64,000 bases of DNA from Dipteris shenzhenensis (GCA_047967505.1 CM106541.1), one strand, 5' to 3'. Positions 43,160 to 55,940 are shown, counted from the stretch's first letter. The notes: a model not told the origin generated them from the letters alone. Translations and numbers: made by a program.

Positions 43160-44200
43160 TGCTATGGCTTCCAACTGATCCACATTTTGGGGAGTTTGGG
43201 AAGTTGGACGGAACAAACTATCCTATATGGAAAGCGAAGGTTCATAACCAGCTGGAACTTGAGGAATGCAGTCGCTCTTTCCATGATTCTCAGGATGACT
43301 GCGAATTCAATAATACCTCAATACGGCACAAGAGGCATGGAAGATCTTACAGGATCTCTATGAGACCAAGAACATGGGGAGTTTGGGAAGTTGGATGGAA
43401 CTAACAATTCTATATGGAAAGTGAAGATTCGTAACCATCTGGTGGCCAAGGGAATCTGGGAGGTCACGGAAGGCACAGAGCTCAACCTGTCGATGTGATG
43501 GAGTCCACAGGGAAGATTGCAGTTCCAGTGGAACTTGAGGAATGCAGTCGCTCTTTCCATGATTATCAGAATGACTGCGAATTCATTGATACCTCATATC
43601 GAGCTGGCAAATACGGCACAAGGGGCATGGACGATCTCATATGATCTCTATGAGACCAAGAACATAGGGAGGGTCATCAAGGTTTAAAATCAATTGTTCA
43701 ATTGAAGATAGATGACAGGCAATCTAGGCTTCTTGGTGAAGGTAGAGATTCTCATGGGTCAGCTCAGAGCACTTGGTCACAAAGTGAATGATAACCAGTT
43801 GGCCATGCTTCTGGTCAGTAAGCTTCCGAGGACTACCGAGTGTTGGTGATGACTCACACTGCTGGAGAACGGACGAGGCCAATCACGTTCGAAGAGCTGG
43901 GTTCCATTGTTGCTTCAAGAGGAATCCTAGACGAAGCCGTACGATGGAAAGAAGGATGACGATGTCAATGAGAAGGCTCTCATAGCCAAGAGCAAGAATG
44001 GCAACAGGAAGCCACAAAAAAAGAAGGATGCAAAGAATGACGGGATGCTCCTGATAGTGAAAACAAGAAAAAGAGAACAAAACAAAATAAATGCTTCTAT
44101 TGTGACATGTTTGGACATTTTTCTAAGGATTGAAAAATAAAGAAGGCTGACCAAGCGAACCAGTTCGAGGCAACATCAGCGTATGTGGTAAGAGATGAGC
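43160..44200 (+). pseudogene. Ty1/copia gag, duplicated in part and broken
   Basis: The capsid-like gag begins FGKLDGTNYPIWKAKV (43195), repeated from 43380 as FGKLDGTNNSIWKVKI. The second copy goes on to NAVALSMIIRMTANSLIPHI, TISYDLYETKNIG and MGQLRALGHKVNDNQLAML. The zinc knuckle at 44092-44133 reads CFYCDMFGHFSKD followed by TGA in place of the final Cys. Further stops and shifts occur. DNA from there to the 3' LTR (44200-44957) has no pol motif: no integrase, reverse transcriptase or RNase H. The element therefore carries at most gag between its LTRs and would need enzymes from elsewhere. Confidence 0.8.
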
Positions 44201-44957
44201 TACACTTAGTGACAACACCATGTCCCATTGAGATAGAGTTTGCAGACCGAGGTGTGACTTGTTCATGAGAGATAGAGGAGTGGAGCACAGAGATAGACTT
44301 TGTGACCAGAGTGGTCCATGGGATCTGAGGACCAGTCCAGCGCCACTTGCAGAGATGAAAGGGCTCACTCAGAGATGGAGCTTCAAGTCACCCAGAAAGG
44401 CATGGAAGAATTGGGTACTTTTTAGAAGTACTTGGCTTGCTCCAAGGGCAAGCATTACCAAACCAAGTCTCTAGGTTTTGTATCCTCAATACATTGCAAG
44501 GGAGATTTCAGTTTGGGATGAGTTTTACTATAGGTGGTCTCAGTGGTTTGAAGAGTGGAGGGTGAAAGCCTTCTGTACAGACAGAGGGGGATCTCTCATT
44601 GTGAAGGCTTTCTATGCCTGCTACAAGATCGCTCTTGAGATTAGTGACCAAAGACTTGCGATAAGTTTGAGTTGGTGATCGGTAAAGGTGATCAGGAGGG
44701 TTCTCTAGGCGAGCCCAGTCACATGATGCTGGAAAGACTAGAGGATGATCCAGTCAAAGCCTTTATGGTGGAGACATGGGATCTGTAGGATTGAGGAGAG
44801 ACAGTATTACAGTTGGATGGAGGGATTTGTACCAGCGGGGATGAACACAGACCAGCCCCAAGGATTTTACTATGTGGGGAATCAAGGACCTAGATGCGGA
44901 TGGTTCCGGTTTTATGTCAGGTTGAGACAGACCTAGGAGCTTTAGAGCTCCAGGGTT

Positions 44958-45889
44958 TGACACCTACATAGGATTATGGATAGATGGACCAGTAGGAAGG
45001 TGGCCATTTGGGCCGCAAGATGGCTGCCACATGGACAGCAGACAGAGATCCTGCTTAGGGTTAATTTGGGGCAGCCCAAAGGGCCACCAAAGTCTGCCTT
45101 AGAGGGCTGGCTGTGGGATTGGAAAGAGCCCAGTCATGAGCCTAAATGGAGGGATCAATATCTGCAACAGTGCACAGTAAGAAAAAGGCTGCTACAGAGA
45201 GTACTTGGTTGGCAACAACAGGATGAGGTACAACAGCAGGTACAGATCTGAAACTGGTACAACAGCAGGTCCAGGGCAGGTCTTGTAGGCGCAGGAGACA
45301 GCAAGACTGGTCTCCAAAGACGAGTCTGTGGTAGGCCAAAATAACTTCAGAGAACTTGGACTAGGCTGCATCCAGAGCAGCTAGAAGGAGCCAAGGAGTC
45401 TACTCAGCCTAGAGATCATCTCATCTACTTGCAATATTCTACGGGCCATAAGTTCTGACACTTGCAGCAGACCTAGGTTCAGACCTACACCTGTAAGAGA
45501 GCTGCATCAGAGGGAGCTTTGTCTGCAGTACACGTCAGAGCATACTTTTGCAGGACTGCTCAGCCTTGAGCAGCTACTGAAGCCTACACAGAGGCACGTG
45601 GCAGAAGAGCAAGAGGTTGTGCAAACAGAGCCTTATTTTGGCACCATACCTCAGGGATTGTTTCTAGAGGTGTTGATACATGTGTTGGCAAGTTTTTGTA
45701 CATGGTTTTTGCCTATATGTCTATTCGGTCTTGGCTGTACATCTAAGCTCTCTTTCAGACCTGAGTTGCCCTCTAAGTAAGCATTTGTATTTGAGTTGTG
45801 TGTTCCTTCTATCTTGTGATCTTGGGGGGAATCTTCCGCTGTGTGGGAATTTGGCTTTTAGCAAGCAACTTCCCTCTATTTTTTCTACA
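44958..45889 (+). repeat. 3' LTR of the non-autonomous Ty1/copia element
   Basis: This ~930-bp copy aligns with 41938-42976. It is clearly diverged (scattered substitutions plus a missing CAG-rich block), so the insertion is not recent. It ends TTTTTTCTACA. The 5-base flanks of the two LTRs do not match as read, so target-site duplication is unconfirmed. Confidence 0.8.
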
Positions 45890-47275
45890 TCCTCTTGTGG
45901 GCACAGCATGCTCTTTGTTATATGGGGATGTCATAGTAGCTAGTCCCTGCTATGCGTGATGGAGTTTATGGATTTTAATCTTAAGAGTGACTCTCGTCAG
46001 ATTGAATCTGCACTATGTTGTGTTTTTAGAGGATGAGTTTGGGAATGTTCCTGGATTCATCTAGGTATATGGTGTACAGATCTGGGTGCTAGATTCCCTC
46101 TGTTAATGCTTGATGATTGGTGAGTCTCTACTCCAGATTCTACTCAACATACTTAGTAGCAGGCCACGTCTATGCTTGACGCATGGACTGTTCTAGGGGG
46201 TTGAGTTTTAGGCATGCATAATGAGCAGTGTTCTTGAATGATTAAGATGTTATATTTGCAAATATGTTCTTTTGTGTCATTACAATCATTATGCCGTGGA
46301 CCATTTTCAAAGCATTAATTTGTTTGTTATATGTCAAGCGTCACTAACAAGAACATGCACGCATGCTGAAATGCAATGCACTTGCACGTGCCCGACAAAG
46401 CATTATGTTGTAGTAGAAATAAAGAACATGACAAAAGTAGAAAGTTTGACATTAGGCAAAACACAGCCAATTGTCTATAGAACTAAAATTTAAAAGATGC
46501 AAACAATTGATGATCATAAAATGTGAATGTTATTGTTTCAACATACCCAAAATACCCAAGATCCCCTAGAAAATCAACAAAGAGATGAGAATCAAATGTT
46601 ATTGAGTGATGTGTTAAAAAAGGGTAAGTCAATTTAGGTGTAGGATACCAAATTTTGTTTAGTAGCAACAATGATGTAGACAAAAGAGTTGGTAACTTTT
46701 AAAGATGTAGTGTTTTCGAATAGCAAGCAACAATGGATGAGGACCAAAAGCAATATACAAAGATAGTACATTTCACTTTTTGTGAGTGTAGACTAAAGTT
46801 ATGTTGAGGTATTCATATATGAAATACAGAGAGAACTTACTATGTTTCCTTTGAACCAAATTGAATAGTAATCTTCACAAGTATGGTTTAAGTGAAGTAC
46901 AAGGTTCTTTAGGAAAAAGGGGAACTTATTTTGGAACCTCTATTGTTTTCACAATTTCTTCTTTAGGCAAAAATGGATTTCGTGTTAAAGGCTCCTATAA
47001 AGTGGATTTTTAATCCTATCTTGTGCTATGTAATTAACCTTAAAGTATCTTGTGTAAGGGTTCCATAATTAACCTTAAAGTATCTTTGTTTTTCAAAATT
47101 TTAAAGTCTTATTCCCATTGCCAACACTTTGTTTTTTAAAGAGTTGATGAGGATGTGAAGCAATTTGGGATAACACTGCTCAAAACAATGGTAGTATGCG
47201 ATTGTGCCATTGCTTAGTAAGGATATCTATATTGATTTCGAATAAGAGTATGCGCTTGTCCAAATACGACAAAGG
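45890..47275. other. No recognised gene
   Basis: AT-rich. A pair of CCTTAAAGTATCTT repeats lies at 47038 and 47078. Short frames show no domains. Confidence 0.4.
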
Positions 47276-47279
47276 GGTC

Positions 47280-48770
47280 CAGAATAGAAGGCTTACATCA
47301 TATTAATTTATGTTGTGATGGAGACATTTATTTAAAATAAGAGTATGCATTAGTGCAAAAACGACAAGACGGCGGTCCACAAGTAGGTGTCATGCAAAGA
47401 GAGAACATGGGGATAGAAGGCTCACATCATATTGATTTATGTTGTGATGGAGGCATTTATTCAAAATATCCAATAAAAAATTCTACTCCAATTTTCAGTC
47501 TAATAACACTGTGGGTGATGGCAATAAGGGACTGTATGAATGCGTCACAACTCAATCTGCCGTTGCATAAATATACAAAAATGAGATTGCAATGAATAAT
47601 AGAAATCTCTAGATTGAAAGAGCAACTACAAAAGGCCGAAGAACGCGAGAAGTTGAGGAAAGCTAGAGCAAAAGTCAATTCATTGGGAGATAGATTTAGG
47701 AAGAGACAAATTTACAACATTGTGAAATTGAAAGCTGGCATTAGAGGATGCTAGTGTAGAGTTTAGGAAGCAAGGTAAGTTTCTTTTTCTTTTGTTATTT
47801 TGAATGTAACACAAAGCCAAAAAGCTCTTTGAGTTGTCGTAATGAAGAATCAAACATTAAGACATTATGCTTACGAAAAACCATATAAAATCCAAGTATG
47901 TGCTTATCTTAAGTGAGCCCAACCACCAAACGTACTTTTTTGATTGCACACTAAACGTAAATAGTAAGTACATGTATTGAGTCTACAAAACTTACATCAT
48001 AGTCACTACTTTACTCTAGTGAGTTATATCTTGTACTATTTGTTACTAAGATTTTAAACTCTATTTGTCCACTTGTGGACAAAAGTCTTTCAATGCCTAA
48101 ATTCTGCATGTTTCTATGTAACTATTGAGCACTCAATGATAATAGCAATCCTTCGTAGAAAAACTCTTATGTGTGCTTGTTGTAGGAAAATCTTAGAGCG
48201 TCAAAAGAAGGATGTTGATCCTAATGCTGTTCCAATAAAACAAATAAAAGGTTTACTATCAACTATTGTTGCGAAAAGTATGCTACAGGAGGGATTTTTT
48301 AAAATAGACAAATGCAAGGCTGTCCAAGAGTTTGTAGATAGCAACAAAGTTGATGTGATCCAAGAGGCACTTGATGAGAGGAGAGTGAGCAGGAAAGGTT
48401 ACACCTCTATCTTAAAGGTTACACCTCCATTTTAAAAGTAGTGTTATCAACCTTAAAAGACCAGAGAATAAAATGTGTGCTCTTATGGAAGCCTACAGAA
48501 GTGTGGAGAGAGGCCTACTCAACCAGCAAGTCGATTATTATATTAGAATTTTTTGCCATATTAAACGGGTGTATGAAAGTGACAAGGGAAGAACTATGTA
48601 TAATCCTTGGAACAACATTTTTGTCAATCTTCAACAAGTACAAAGGAGAATGTTTGAACTTTATGGTGTGACATTTAAAGAGTGCCAAGAATGTCTCAAA
48701 TTTGTTATAAAACTGGATGAAGTGAAATTGTCAAGGAGAAAAAGATTGAACGCGATAGCATCACACTAAT
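47280..48770 (+). pseudogene. Unidentified spliced gene with coiled-coil and helical exons, frameshifted
   Basis: Around 47605-47700 the plus strand codes for a coiled-coil-like RLKEQLQKAEEREKLRK. After a GTTGTAG acceptor near 48187 comes KILERQKKDVDPNAVPIKQI, IVAKSMLQEGFFKIDKCKA and VIQEALDERRVSRKGYTSIL. There a 20-bp tandem duplication (48399-48418 and 48419-48438) shifts the frame and brings a stop. The protein resumes as MCALMEAYRSVERGLLNQQ, DYYIRIFCHIKRVYESDKG and QRRMFELYGVTFKECQEC to 48769. A ~118-bp imperfect tandem repeat (ATAGAAGGCT(T/C)ACATCATATT) lies at about 47287 and 47413. The family is unknown to me; helical, charged and without catalytic motifs. Confidence 0.4.
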
Positions 48771-49049
48771 GAATAGAGCTCCATCAATTATAGAAACAAA
48801 CTCAGAACATCCAATATGCCACATAGTCTAGGTCTTTGTTGAAGATATCATAGAAGATGTGGAGCATTTCTTATTTTGAAGAAACTCAAAGAGCATCAAG
48901 TCAAAAGACTTCTATTCTTCACCTAGTCGGCTGCCTTCAACGAAATGGGCCTTCTCCTTATAAATACTTCTTAGGGTTTCCTCTCTCTTGAGAACAACAC
49001 TTGCAAAATGTAATGTCCTCTTGGTTGAAATTTCTAGGTTGTCTCCTTG

Positions 49050-49545
49050 ATTTGGCCAGCTAGAGTGTGGTCAAATTGCTTTCTTTTGCAAAGTCCTAAA
49101 ATCCGTGCAAATGGGTGGTTGAAGTTAGGCCCAATTGACCAAAATCACTTTCTTTTGTACAAATTTTGGTGTACAAATTTTGGATCTAGAATTTTCTCTC
49201 TTAAGAACAACACTAGCAAAACTCAAGGATTACTTGAGAAAATTTTATGGTTGGGCTCTTTCCTTTTACTTCACAAATGTATTGGATGCAAAAAATAACC
49301 AATAATGCATAAATTACATAATGTACAGTAGAAACCAATTTGGCCAGCTGGAGTGAGGCCTAATTGGGCAAACCACTTTCTTTTGCATAGTTCTAAAAAT
49401 TGTGCACTAGAAAGTGATTTGGGCCGTTGAAAATAGGCCCAACTTATCGAAGTAGATCTACAATTTTATCTCCCTTAAGAAAAGCACTAGTAAAACTTAG
49501 GGACTACTTGAGAAGATTTAATGATAGGCTCTTGCCTTGAGATCA
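49050..49545. repeat. Diverged tandem duplication, about 290-bp period
   Basis: Shared in order in 49050-49265 and 49338-49545: GGCCAGCT(A/G)GAGTG, CTTTCTTTTGCA, GTTGAA..TAGGCCCAA, AGAA(C/A)A(A)CACTAG(C/T)AAAACT, ACTACTTGAGAA. No coding content. Confidence 0.7.
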
Positions 49546-49559
49546 AGCAAAAAAAGTGC

Positions 49560-51880
49560 TATAGCCTATTATTCAAGAAGGAAGTTTTAGTCTGTGTTTT
49601 TTGTCAAATCTACAAGAAGATTGCTTATTGGATGCTTTTTTATCATTGTTAGTGAGAGATGCTTTTACCTTTTCTCAATAGTACAATGCCTCTTTTTTCT
49701 TTCATCCACATGCTCCACTAGGTGCTTGTCCTAGATCAAGAGCCCCCCATTCCTTCCTATCCTCTATTTTCCATCCCATTGATGTCTTCTTATCCCATGA
49801 CCCATTCCTATAATCTATCCCACCCTCCCCATCCTTGTCTTCCCATTCCTTCTATTGTCTATTTCCCCTTCCCTATCCTCTCCATTCTCTCTTTGTATCC
49901 CCTTTGCATCCCACTCAAATGAAATGGTTGAACGAACTCACCGTGGCCTGAATCTATCAAGTCGAATCCTATCAAGGTAGTCAATATCAAGACACTTGGA
50001 ATATTTTACAAGAGTTGGACCAAACATGCAACACATGAAAGGTTTCTTATGTTCAAATTTGCTAAGAGAAACAAAAAAGTGAATGATACATCCAAGAAAT
50101 GTTTTTAATAGGATATTGTGACAATGAGAAATCCTACTATTAATATGATGTAGAAAATCATGATATAACTTAGTGGAAGATGTGTGTGTGTGTGTGTGTG
50201 TGTGCACGCGTGCGTGCGTGTGTGTTTCACCTAACAAACAATCTAGATACTTCACTAAGGGACCAATTTACATTTCCCACATAATATCTAAGTAAACTGT
50301 ATGCACCCATATGCTAAGGCCCTCCATAGTAATCACAAGTGGAAGTAATCCATTCCAATTCAACTCCTTTTGACAAATTGCTAAAGGGGGGTTCAACTCA
50401 AATAATCACGAATGGAAATCATCCATTGTTAGCAAGACCCCCTCTCCAAAAATACAATGGTGGAAGTCAATTTAAAATCATTCTCATATCGTCAAACTAA
50501 AAAATATAGGCTTCCACCAAATAGGTATCCCTTGTAATACAATAGTAAGAGATAATCCGTCATAGAGTGATTCTCAAAGCTCCCAACTCCTTTTTCTTCA
50601 ATCCATCAAATCATGCCAAAGAATCCACTATGCGAATCCGATGGAGAGGTATGTTGACTCACCTAGCATCATCATAGTCAAATTAAAGTTATAACAATTC
50701 CTTTAAGCTATAGAAGCTAGGTTTCAATGCCAGCACACAGTTGTTATCCTTGTCACTCTATCTAAATTTGCATAATTCAAATCTTGGCACTGTTACATTC
50801 TAGAAAAAGGCAAAGGTTGGTATTTATAATTTCCCAAAAATAACTTAAGGTTTATGGAAATATAGAAGTAAAATAGAAACTTCATAAGGTTTCAATTTTA
50901 TCCTAAAAGGCCCCTTAAAGCCTTATAATAAAAAATCACAATACCCATGTTGTAATCACGGTAAAGATACTTTTTCCAAGTTATAGCCACATATCCATAA
51001 CACATTACCCATGAAAAATTCCCACGAGTAGGAATTCCCAAGGGGAATTTAGCCTTCCTAAGTAATCTTATAAAGGCACAATATTTTGTACCACAATCTA
51101 CACTTCTCCATATTTTCATATTCCAAGGAATCCCATGTGCAAGGTACATCCTATAATTAGAAAATTGTATGATAAGAAATTTATGAAAGGTTAAGAAAAT
51201 AAATATGCAAAACATAATTTTAAAATATTGTCCAATTTTTTTTTCAAAAGGATTATCCAACTTTCAAAGTGCCAGAACGAGTTTGACAATAATGAAAATA
51301 GAATGGAATATCTACATCATTAGCCTTAAAGTCTTTTACTCCTTAAGTATTATCAATGTCTCACATATCCAAGCAAAGAATTGGAGCTAGGGCAATCAAA
51401 GGAAAATAAAAAGATGAAGCATGACTACCTCTAAAAGGTTCATCTTGAGCCTTTCTACCACTAGTGTTTAGAAATTCACAATGTTTCAAACTAGTGTTAA
51501 GTAAAAAATGGCAATCTCTACGAAAACAAACAATAGTAAAAATTCCAAGGAGATTTCCTTCAATCCAACTCTGTCTCGTGATCAATCGTGATCAATCAAT
51601 GCTAAGCAAAAAAGTTTGATCAATCAATGTTAAGTAAAATTTAATCCTAATCGGCTTTTGAAAGGAAATCCCTTATTAGTGAAAGAGACTCTCAATACTG
51701 CGATAGTACTAAAGTATAAAAGATAGACATTCTCCTTCCTAGGTAAACCTTACTTGCATTTTTTTTTCATGAACATCAAATGCATAATAGTCTCAATTGA
51801 TACTTACAAGGGAATGATAATTATAGCACATGCTAGGTTTTTTGTTTATGCCTCTAACATGCCAATGGAATGCCTCTAAT
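49560..51880. other. No recognised gene; GT microsatellite inside
   Basis: AT-rich DNA with pyrimidine-rich CCCATTCCT/TATCCC repeats at 49735-49915 and a (GT)n-(GCGT)n tract at 50180-50225. Open frames (for example minus 51260-50898) lack domains. Confidence 0.5.
50180..50225. repeat. (GT)n/(GCGT)n microsatellite
   Basis: About 24 bases of GT followed by GCACGCGTGCGTGCGT and more GT. His-Thr frames on the minus strand are artefacts. Confidence 0.96.
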
Positions 51881-51889
51881 CAAAGGACC

Positions 51890-52720
51890 AAGTAAGTGTC
51901 AAGGGGACTTGATTTCTTATCCTCATGCTTCCTCTTCTTCTTTGAATTACTATCCTCATTTTACAAATCATCCATGTCACTGCAAGATTCATCTGTGTCT
52001 GAATCTAACTCACTGTCTGAGTCATCATCCTTGGATCGGCTTTTAAACAATCCAAACTATTGCTCTGCTCTTTTGGCAGCATCCACCAATTCATTAAAAC
52101 CATTCGGGCCTCGGATCTTCAAACTGCTTACTGCACAACAGATTTCTTTCTGTAATCCCTTGCAAAAGTACTCCGCCAACATCTTGGTTGTGGGTCTTTC
52201 TACCACATCTAATTGAGTGTTGAGGTTTCAGAATTTCAATGCATAGTCTTCACCATCAGTTTCTTCTAATAGAGCTCTTGCAACTTCCGGTGGATATCAT
52301 TCGGTGTTTTTTGCTTACAACACCTTTGTAAGAAAGACGCCTTCAATTCCTCATAGTTCGCAAACTGTGCTAGGCCATACAAGCTGAACCAACTCATAGG
52401 CCTGCCACTCAGGGTACTCATGAACTGATGTAACTTTTTTGAATCACCAAACATGGTGTCGAAGCCACTCGCCTACCATCAGATTTCAAACTGTGCCGCA
52501 TGGCTATTGAATCATCCTTCCCATGGGTGGTGCTGGTGGAATTGTGGTGTAGGTGGTGCTGGTGGAACTCATGGCAAAGGTGCCTATGGCACTATTGGGA
52601 GTACTGGCATTATCGGCACTGTTAGCACTATAGGCACTATCGACACTTGTGGTACTACTAGTTTCACTACTTCTTTTGAAGTTGATTGCATTTCCAAATT
52701 TGGCTGAATTGTTGAATTAA
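51890..52720 (-). pseudogene. Ty3/gypsy gag remnant
   Basis: Minus-strand pieces in order: an Ala/Ser/Thr- and Pro-rich N-terminus (52690-52500), FDTMFGDSKKLHQFMSTLSG, PMSWFSLYGLAQFANYEEL and KQKTPNDIHRKLQEL (52454-52266), then after a stop and a shift VVERPTTKMLAEYFCKGL, KEICCAVSSLK, GFNELVDAAKRAEQ, a TAG where CAG is expected, and an acidic/basic tail (DDDSDSELDSDTDE). This is the retrotransposon gag capsid fold region; no zinc knuckle or pol follows. The Gly-rich plus-strand frame at 52453-52707 is its shadow. Confidence 0.75.
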
Positions 52721-53109
52721 TTTGTGTGTTTGAATTCAATTTGCTTATTGTATTCCACAAAGCAACCAGATTTAATTGACTTACTGGGATTACCTATGGC
52801 TCTCACCTTGGCAATGGACAAAGGGGGAAGATGTGATACCAACTTGGTACAATCTCCCTCCCTCTAGAAACTAAGACTTTGCAAGATCTCAAGAAAACAT
52901 CGAATAAGGATGCTCAAGATGATGTCATCTCTACTGGAAGGTTGGTTGAATGCTTCGATAATGCAATTGAAAGTGGAATAAGAGGCAATGAGGTCTTACG
53001 AAGTCTTAGGAGAGTTACCAAAGAGTCCAATGTTAAATGGAATTGAAATAGGAAAACAATGCATTGATTTTCCTATCATTAAAAAGAGAGGCAATGCATT
53101 GGTATGCAA

Positions 53110-53755
53110 TTATAGTGTTCAATGCAATTACAATGGATTGTATGCAATAACAGTGTTCAATGAAATTAGAGTGGATTGTATGTAATTACAATGTTCAATG
53201 TAATTACAGTGGATTGTATCCAATGTAATTACAGTGTTCAGTGCAATTATAGTGGTTTGTATGCAATGTAATTATAGTGTTCAATGCAATTACAATGGTT
53301 TGTATGCAATTACAGTGTTCAATGTAATTACAATGTTCCATGTAATTACAACAAAAAATTGTATACAATGTAATTACAATGGATTGTATACAATGTAATT
53401 ACAATGTTCAATGTAATTACAATGGATTGTATACAATGTAATTACAATGTTCAATGTAATTATAGTGGAATGTATGCAACTACAGTCTTCAATGTAATTA
53501 CAATGGATTGTATCCAATGTAATTATAGTGTTCAATGTATTTACAATGGATTGTATCCAATGTAATTATAATGTTCAATGTATTTACAATGGATTGTACC
53601 CAATGTAATTTACAATGTCCAATGGATTTTATACGATGTAATTACAATGTTCAATGTAATTACATGGAATGTTATTACAATTCAATTATAGTGGAATTGA
53701 ATTGCAATGGAATTTAATTACAATGGATTATATCCAATGTAATTACTTTCTTTTG
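53110..53755. repeat. Minisatellite with TGTAATTACA palindrome core
   Basis: About 25 imperfect units of TGTAATTACAATG + TTCAA or GATTGTATACAA (18 and 25 bases, alternating) fill ~640 bp. The 10-base core is a perfect palindrome and appears in nearly every unit. Confidence 0.95.
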
Positions 53756-53936
53756 TGCAAAGAAATATTTGTTTATATTATAATCATATGATTTGTATAA
53801 TGAAGTCGCTGCTGAGCAAAAAAATCTCCTCTAAGGAGGAAGATCTAGCTAGGGGGAAAGTGACTATGTCCTCCCCTATGTGCACATTAGTGTTCTTCAC
53901 TTCTTCTGAATCTTTGATTGATGCATTGCTGTTATG

Positions 53937-54500
53937 TTATTGAGGATATTCCTGAGGGGTGTTGGATTTGTTTCTTTTCAAGGGATAACTTTTTACTCTA
54001 TGGGTAGATAACCCACAAAGGAAATAAGAATTAGGTAAATTCTTGTACACTAATGGTTGCTCCATGAATATACTCCCATTTCTATTGACAATCACTAAGG
54101 TGTCAAGAAGGTCCTCATCCACATCCAGCTTGACACAAACTTGAGGATGCCCTCTACAATTGATAAATTTATCTTTTTTCACATCAATAACCTGCCCTAG
54201 ACTCCTATAGAGATTTAGGGCTTGGTTGACAAGAGAAAATGGAAGATGAGGGAGTTCAACACACACTAGCACAAAGGTAGACCTAGGTTTATCAGGGTTA
54301 AAGTCTTGAGACCAAAATTCTAGATATAAAGGTTAGTGCCTAATGGTCCAAAGACCATGGTGTAAAGCTTTCCAAGCCATGTCTTCTATTTCAAATAGGA
54401 AAAAAAAGTAACCTTTTCTCAAAAATCTTACACTGGTGAGAACTAGGCCTTTCCTAATCCAATTGTTTCTAAGCCACTTGGTTAAAGATTCAAATGCCAT
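53937..54500 (-). pseudogene. DUF4283 domain protein (LINE-type gag/ORF1 or related), one nonsense codon
   Basis: From ATG at 54500-54498 the frame reads MAFESLTKWLRNNWIRKGL, then a strand/turn GYFFFLFEIEDMAWKALHHG, TAA at 54333-54335, LEFWSQDFNPDKPRSTFVL, ELPHLPFSLVNQALNLYRSL, CRGHPQVCVKLDV and a degenerate knuckle FLCGLSTHRVKSYP (two of the CCHC ligands changed to Tyr), ending at 53937. DUF4283 with a following knuckle is the usual N-terminal protein of plant LINEs and many derived host copies. The single stop and lost Cys residues mark it as decayed. No reverse transcriptase follows downstream. Confidence 0.75.
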
Positions 54501-54829
54501 AACAATATAGCTTCCATTGACTAAAGCGTAGATTCTTTGTAGCTTTCACTCTAGGGGAATCCAAGAAGAAAGTGTTGGCTTTGACATCATAGGAGATTAT
54601 TTTTAAAAATCCAAGAGTATTAAATTGGAAGAAATAGCAAATATTGCAAACGATTGTCTTTATCATCACAAGAGTGTAACTTGCAAATCTAAGAGTATTA
54701 AATTGCAATATTACATTGACGTATATTGCAAATATAAGAAGTAGGAATCATCACAAGAGGAACTATCACCCTTTAATTGAATAATGTCAGTAGGCCAAAA
54801 ACCATCCTAACCAATGACTCTTTAATTAG

Positions 54830-55275
54830 ATTGTTAGCGTCTAGCATTGTTAGCTAACATTGTAAACTAGCATTATCACTCGTATTGCCAACTAGCATTG
54901 TTAACTATCTATTAAGTAGTATTGTTAGCTGCTATGATTAACTAACAATGCTAGCTAGCATTGTGTAGCACTTGTCAACTAGGACTATCAACTAGCACTA
55001 TCACTGTTAACTAGTACTACCAACTAGCATTGTTAATCTCTCTTAAGTAGGATTGTTAAAAACTAGTATTGTTAACTAGTAGTGTTAACTAGCACTACCA
55101 TGTAGCACTGTCAACTAGTGCTATCAACTAGTACGATTAATCAGCTAGCGCTATTGTTAACTAGTAATGTTAACTAGCACTACCATGTAGCACTGTCATC
55201 TAGTGCTATTAACTAGCACTATTAACTATCTATTATAACTAGTATTGTAAGTAGCATTGCTAACCAAATAACAGT
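54830..55275. repeat. Minisatellite of TTAACTAGCA/CTAGCATTG units
   Basis: Roughly 20 imperfect units of (G)TTAACTAGCA(C/T)T and CAACTAG(T/C)(G/A)CTA. GTTAAC and CTAG palindromes recur in most units. No coding content. Confidence 0.9.
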
Positions 55276-55299
55276 ACTATAGTTCATAGTTCCTTAATA

Positions 55300-55940
55300 G
55301 CATCTTTGAGGCATAGTTTGTTATAGTCTGTCATATTTTCTTAATAGTCTAATAATAGTGTTTTAATAGTTTGCAATGTACAACTCCAAGACAAAGAAAG
55401 ATAAATGCATTGAAGGATTTTAAAGTGTATGGAAAGAGATAAGGAGACTGAATTCTATTAAAGTGACATACAACAATGTCCCAAATATAGAAGAACTTGG
55501 TATAATAGTCATACATTCAATTCCCTTCTCATTTTGTCAGTCTTTTCATTTTGCTTAACATTAAACTCCAATATTTGCATGGACTATTCGTCGTTGAATA
55601 GGTCTTGCTCAAATTGTGCTATGTGCTATTGATGATTCTGTGATTGAAGCCAGATAAAAGACTATGGCTACACATTCGTCAACTAAAAGATGTAGTTATG
55701 AATAACATTCCTACACTCATCAGACCCATTCCTTTTTCTTGTCTTGACTCACCCATCTATCCTATAGGCTACCTCCACAATCACAATGAACACACATTAT
55801 AATCCTATTCAAATTATATTACTACAAACTTATACACATCTTCCACTCCATTATGCTACTACACACTGAACCCTCTCTATTGTGTCATGCCTAACAATAA
55901 CGACTCAACACCAACACCTTAACAACCCATAGACTAAAGA
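55300..55940. other. No recognised gene; probable remnant downstream of copia gag
   Basis: AT-rich; TTAATAGT repeats near 55290-55370. No pol motifs were found where copia protease/integrase would be expected. Confidence 0.4.

Noticed and set aside
50898-51260. Organelle-derived insertion suggested by a hydrophobic 120-codon minus frame
   Set aside because: No chloroplast or mitochondrial gene could be recognised in any frame; AT-rich composition explains it.
52453-52707. Plus-strand Gly/Thr-rich 84-codon frame
   Set aside because: It is antisense to gypsy gag, whose homology is clear on the minus strand.
53137-53717. Short frames inside the TGTAATTACA minisatellite
   Set aside because: They are tandem-repeat translations with no conservation of frame between units.
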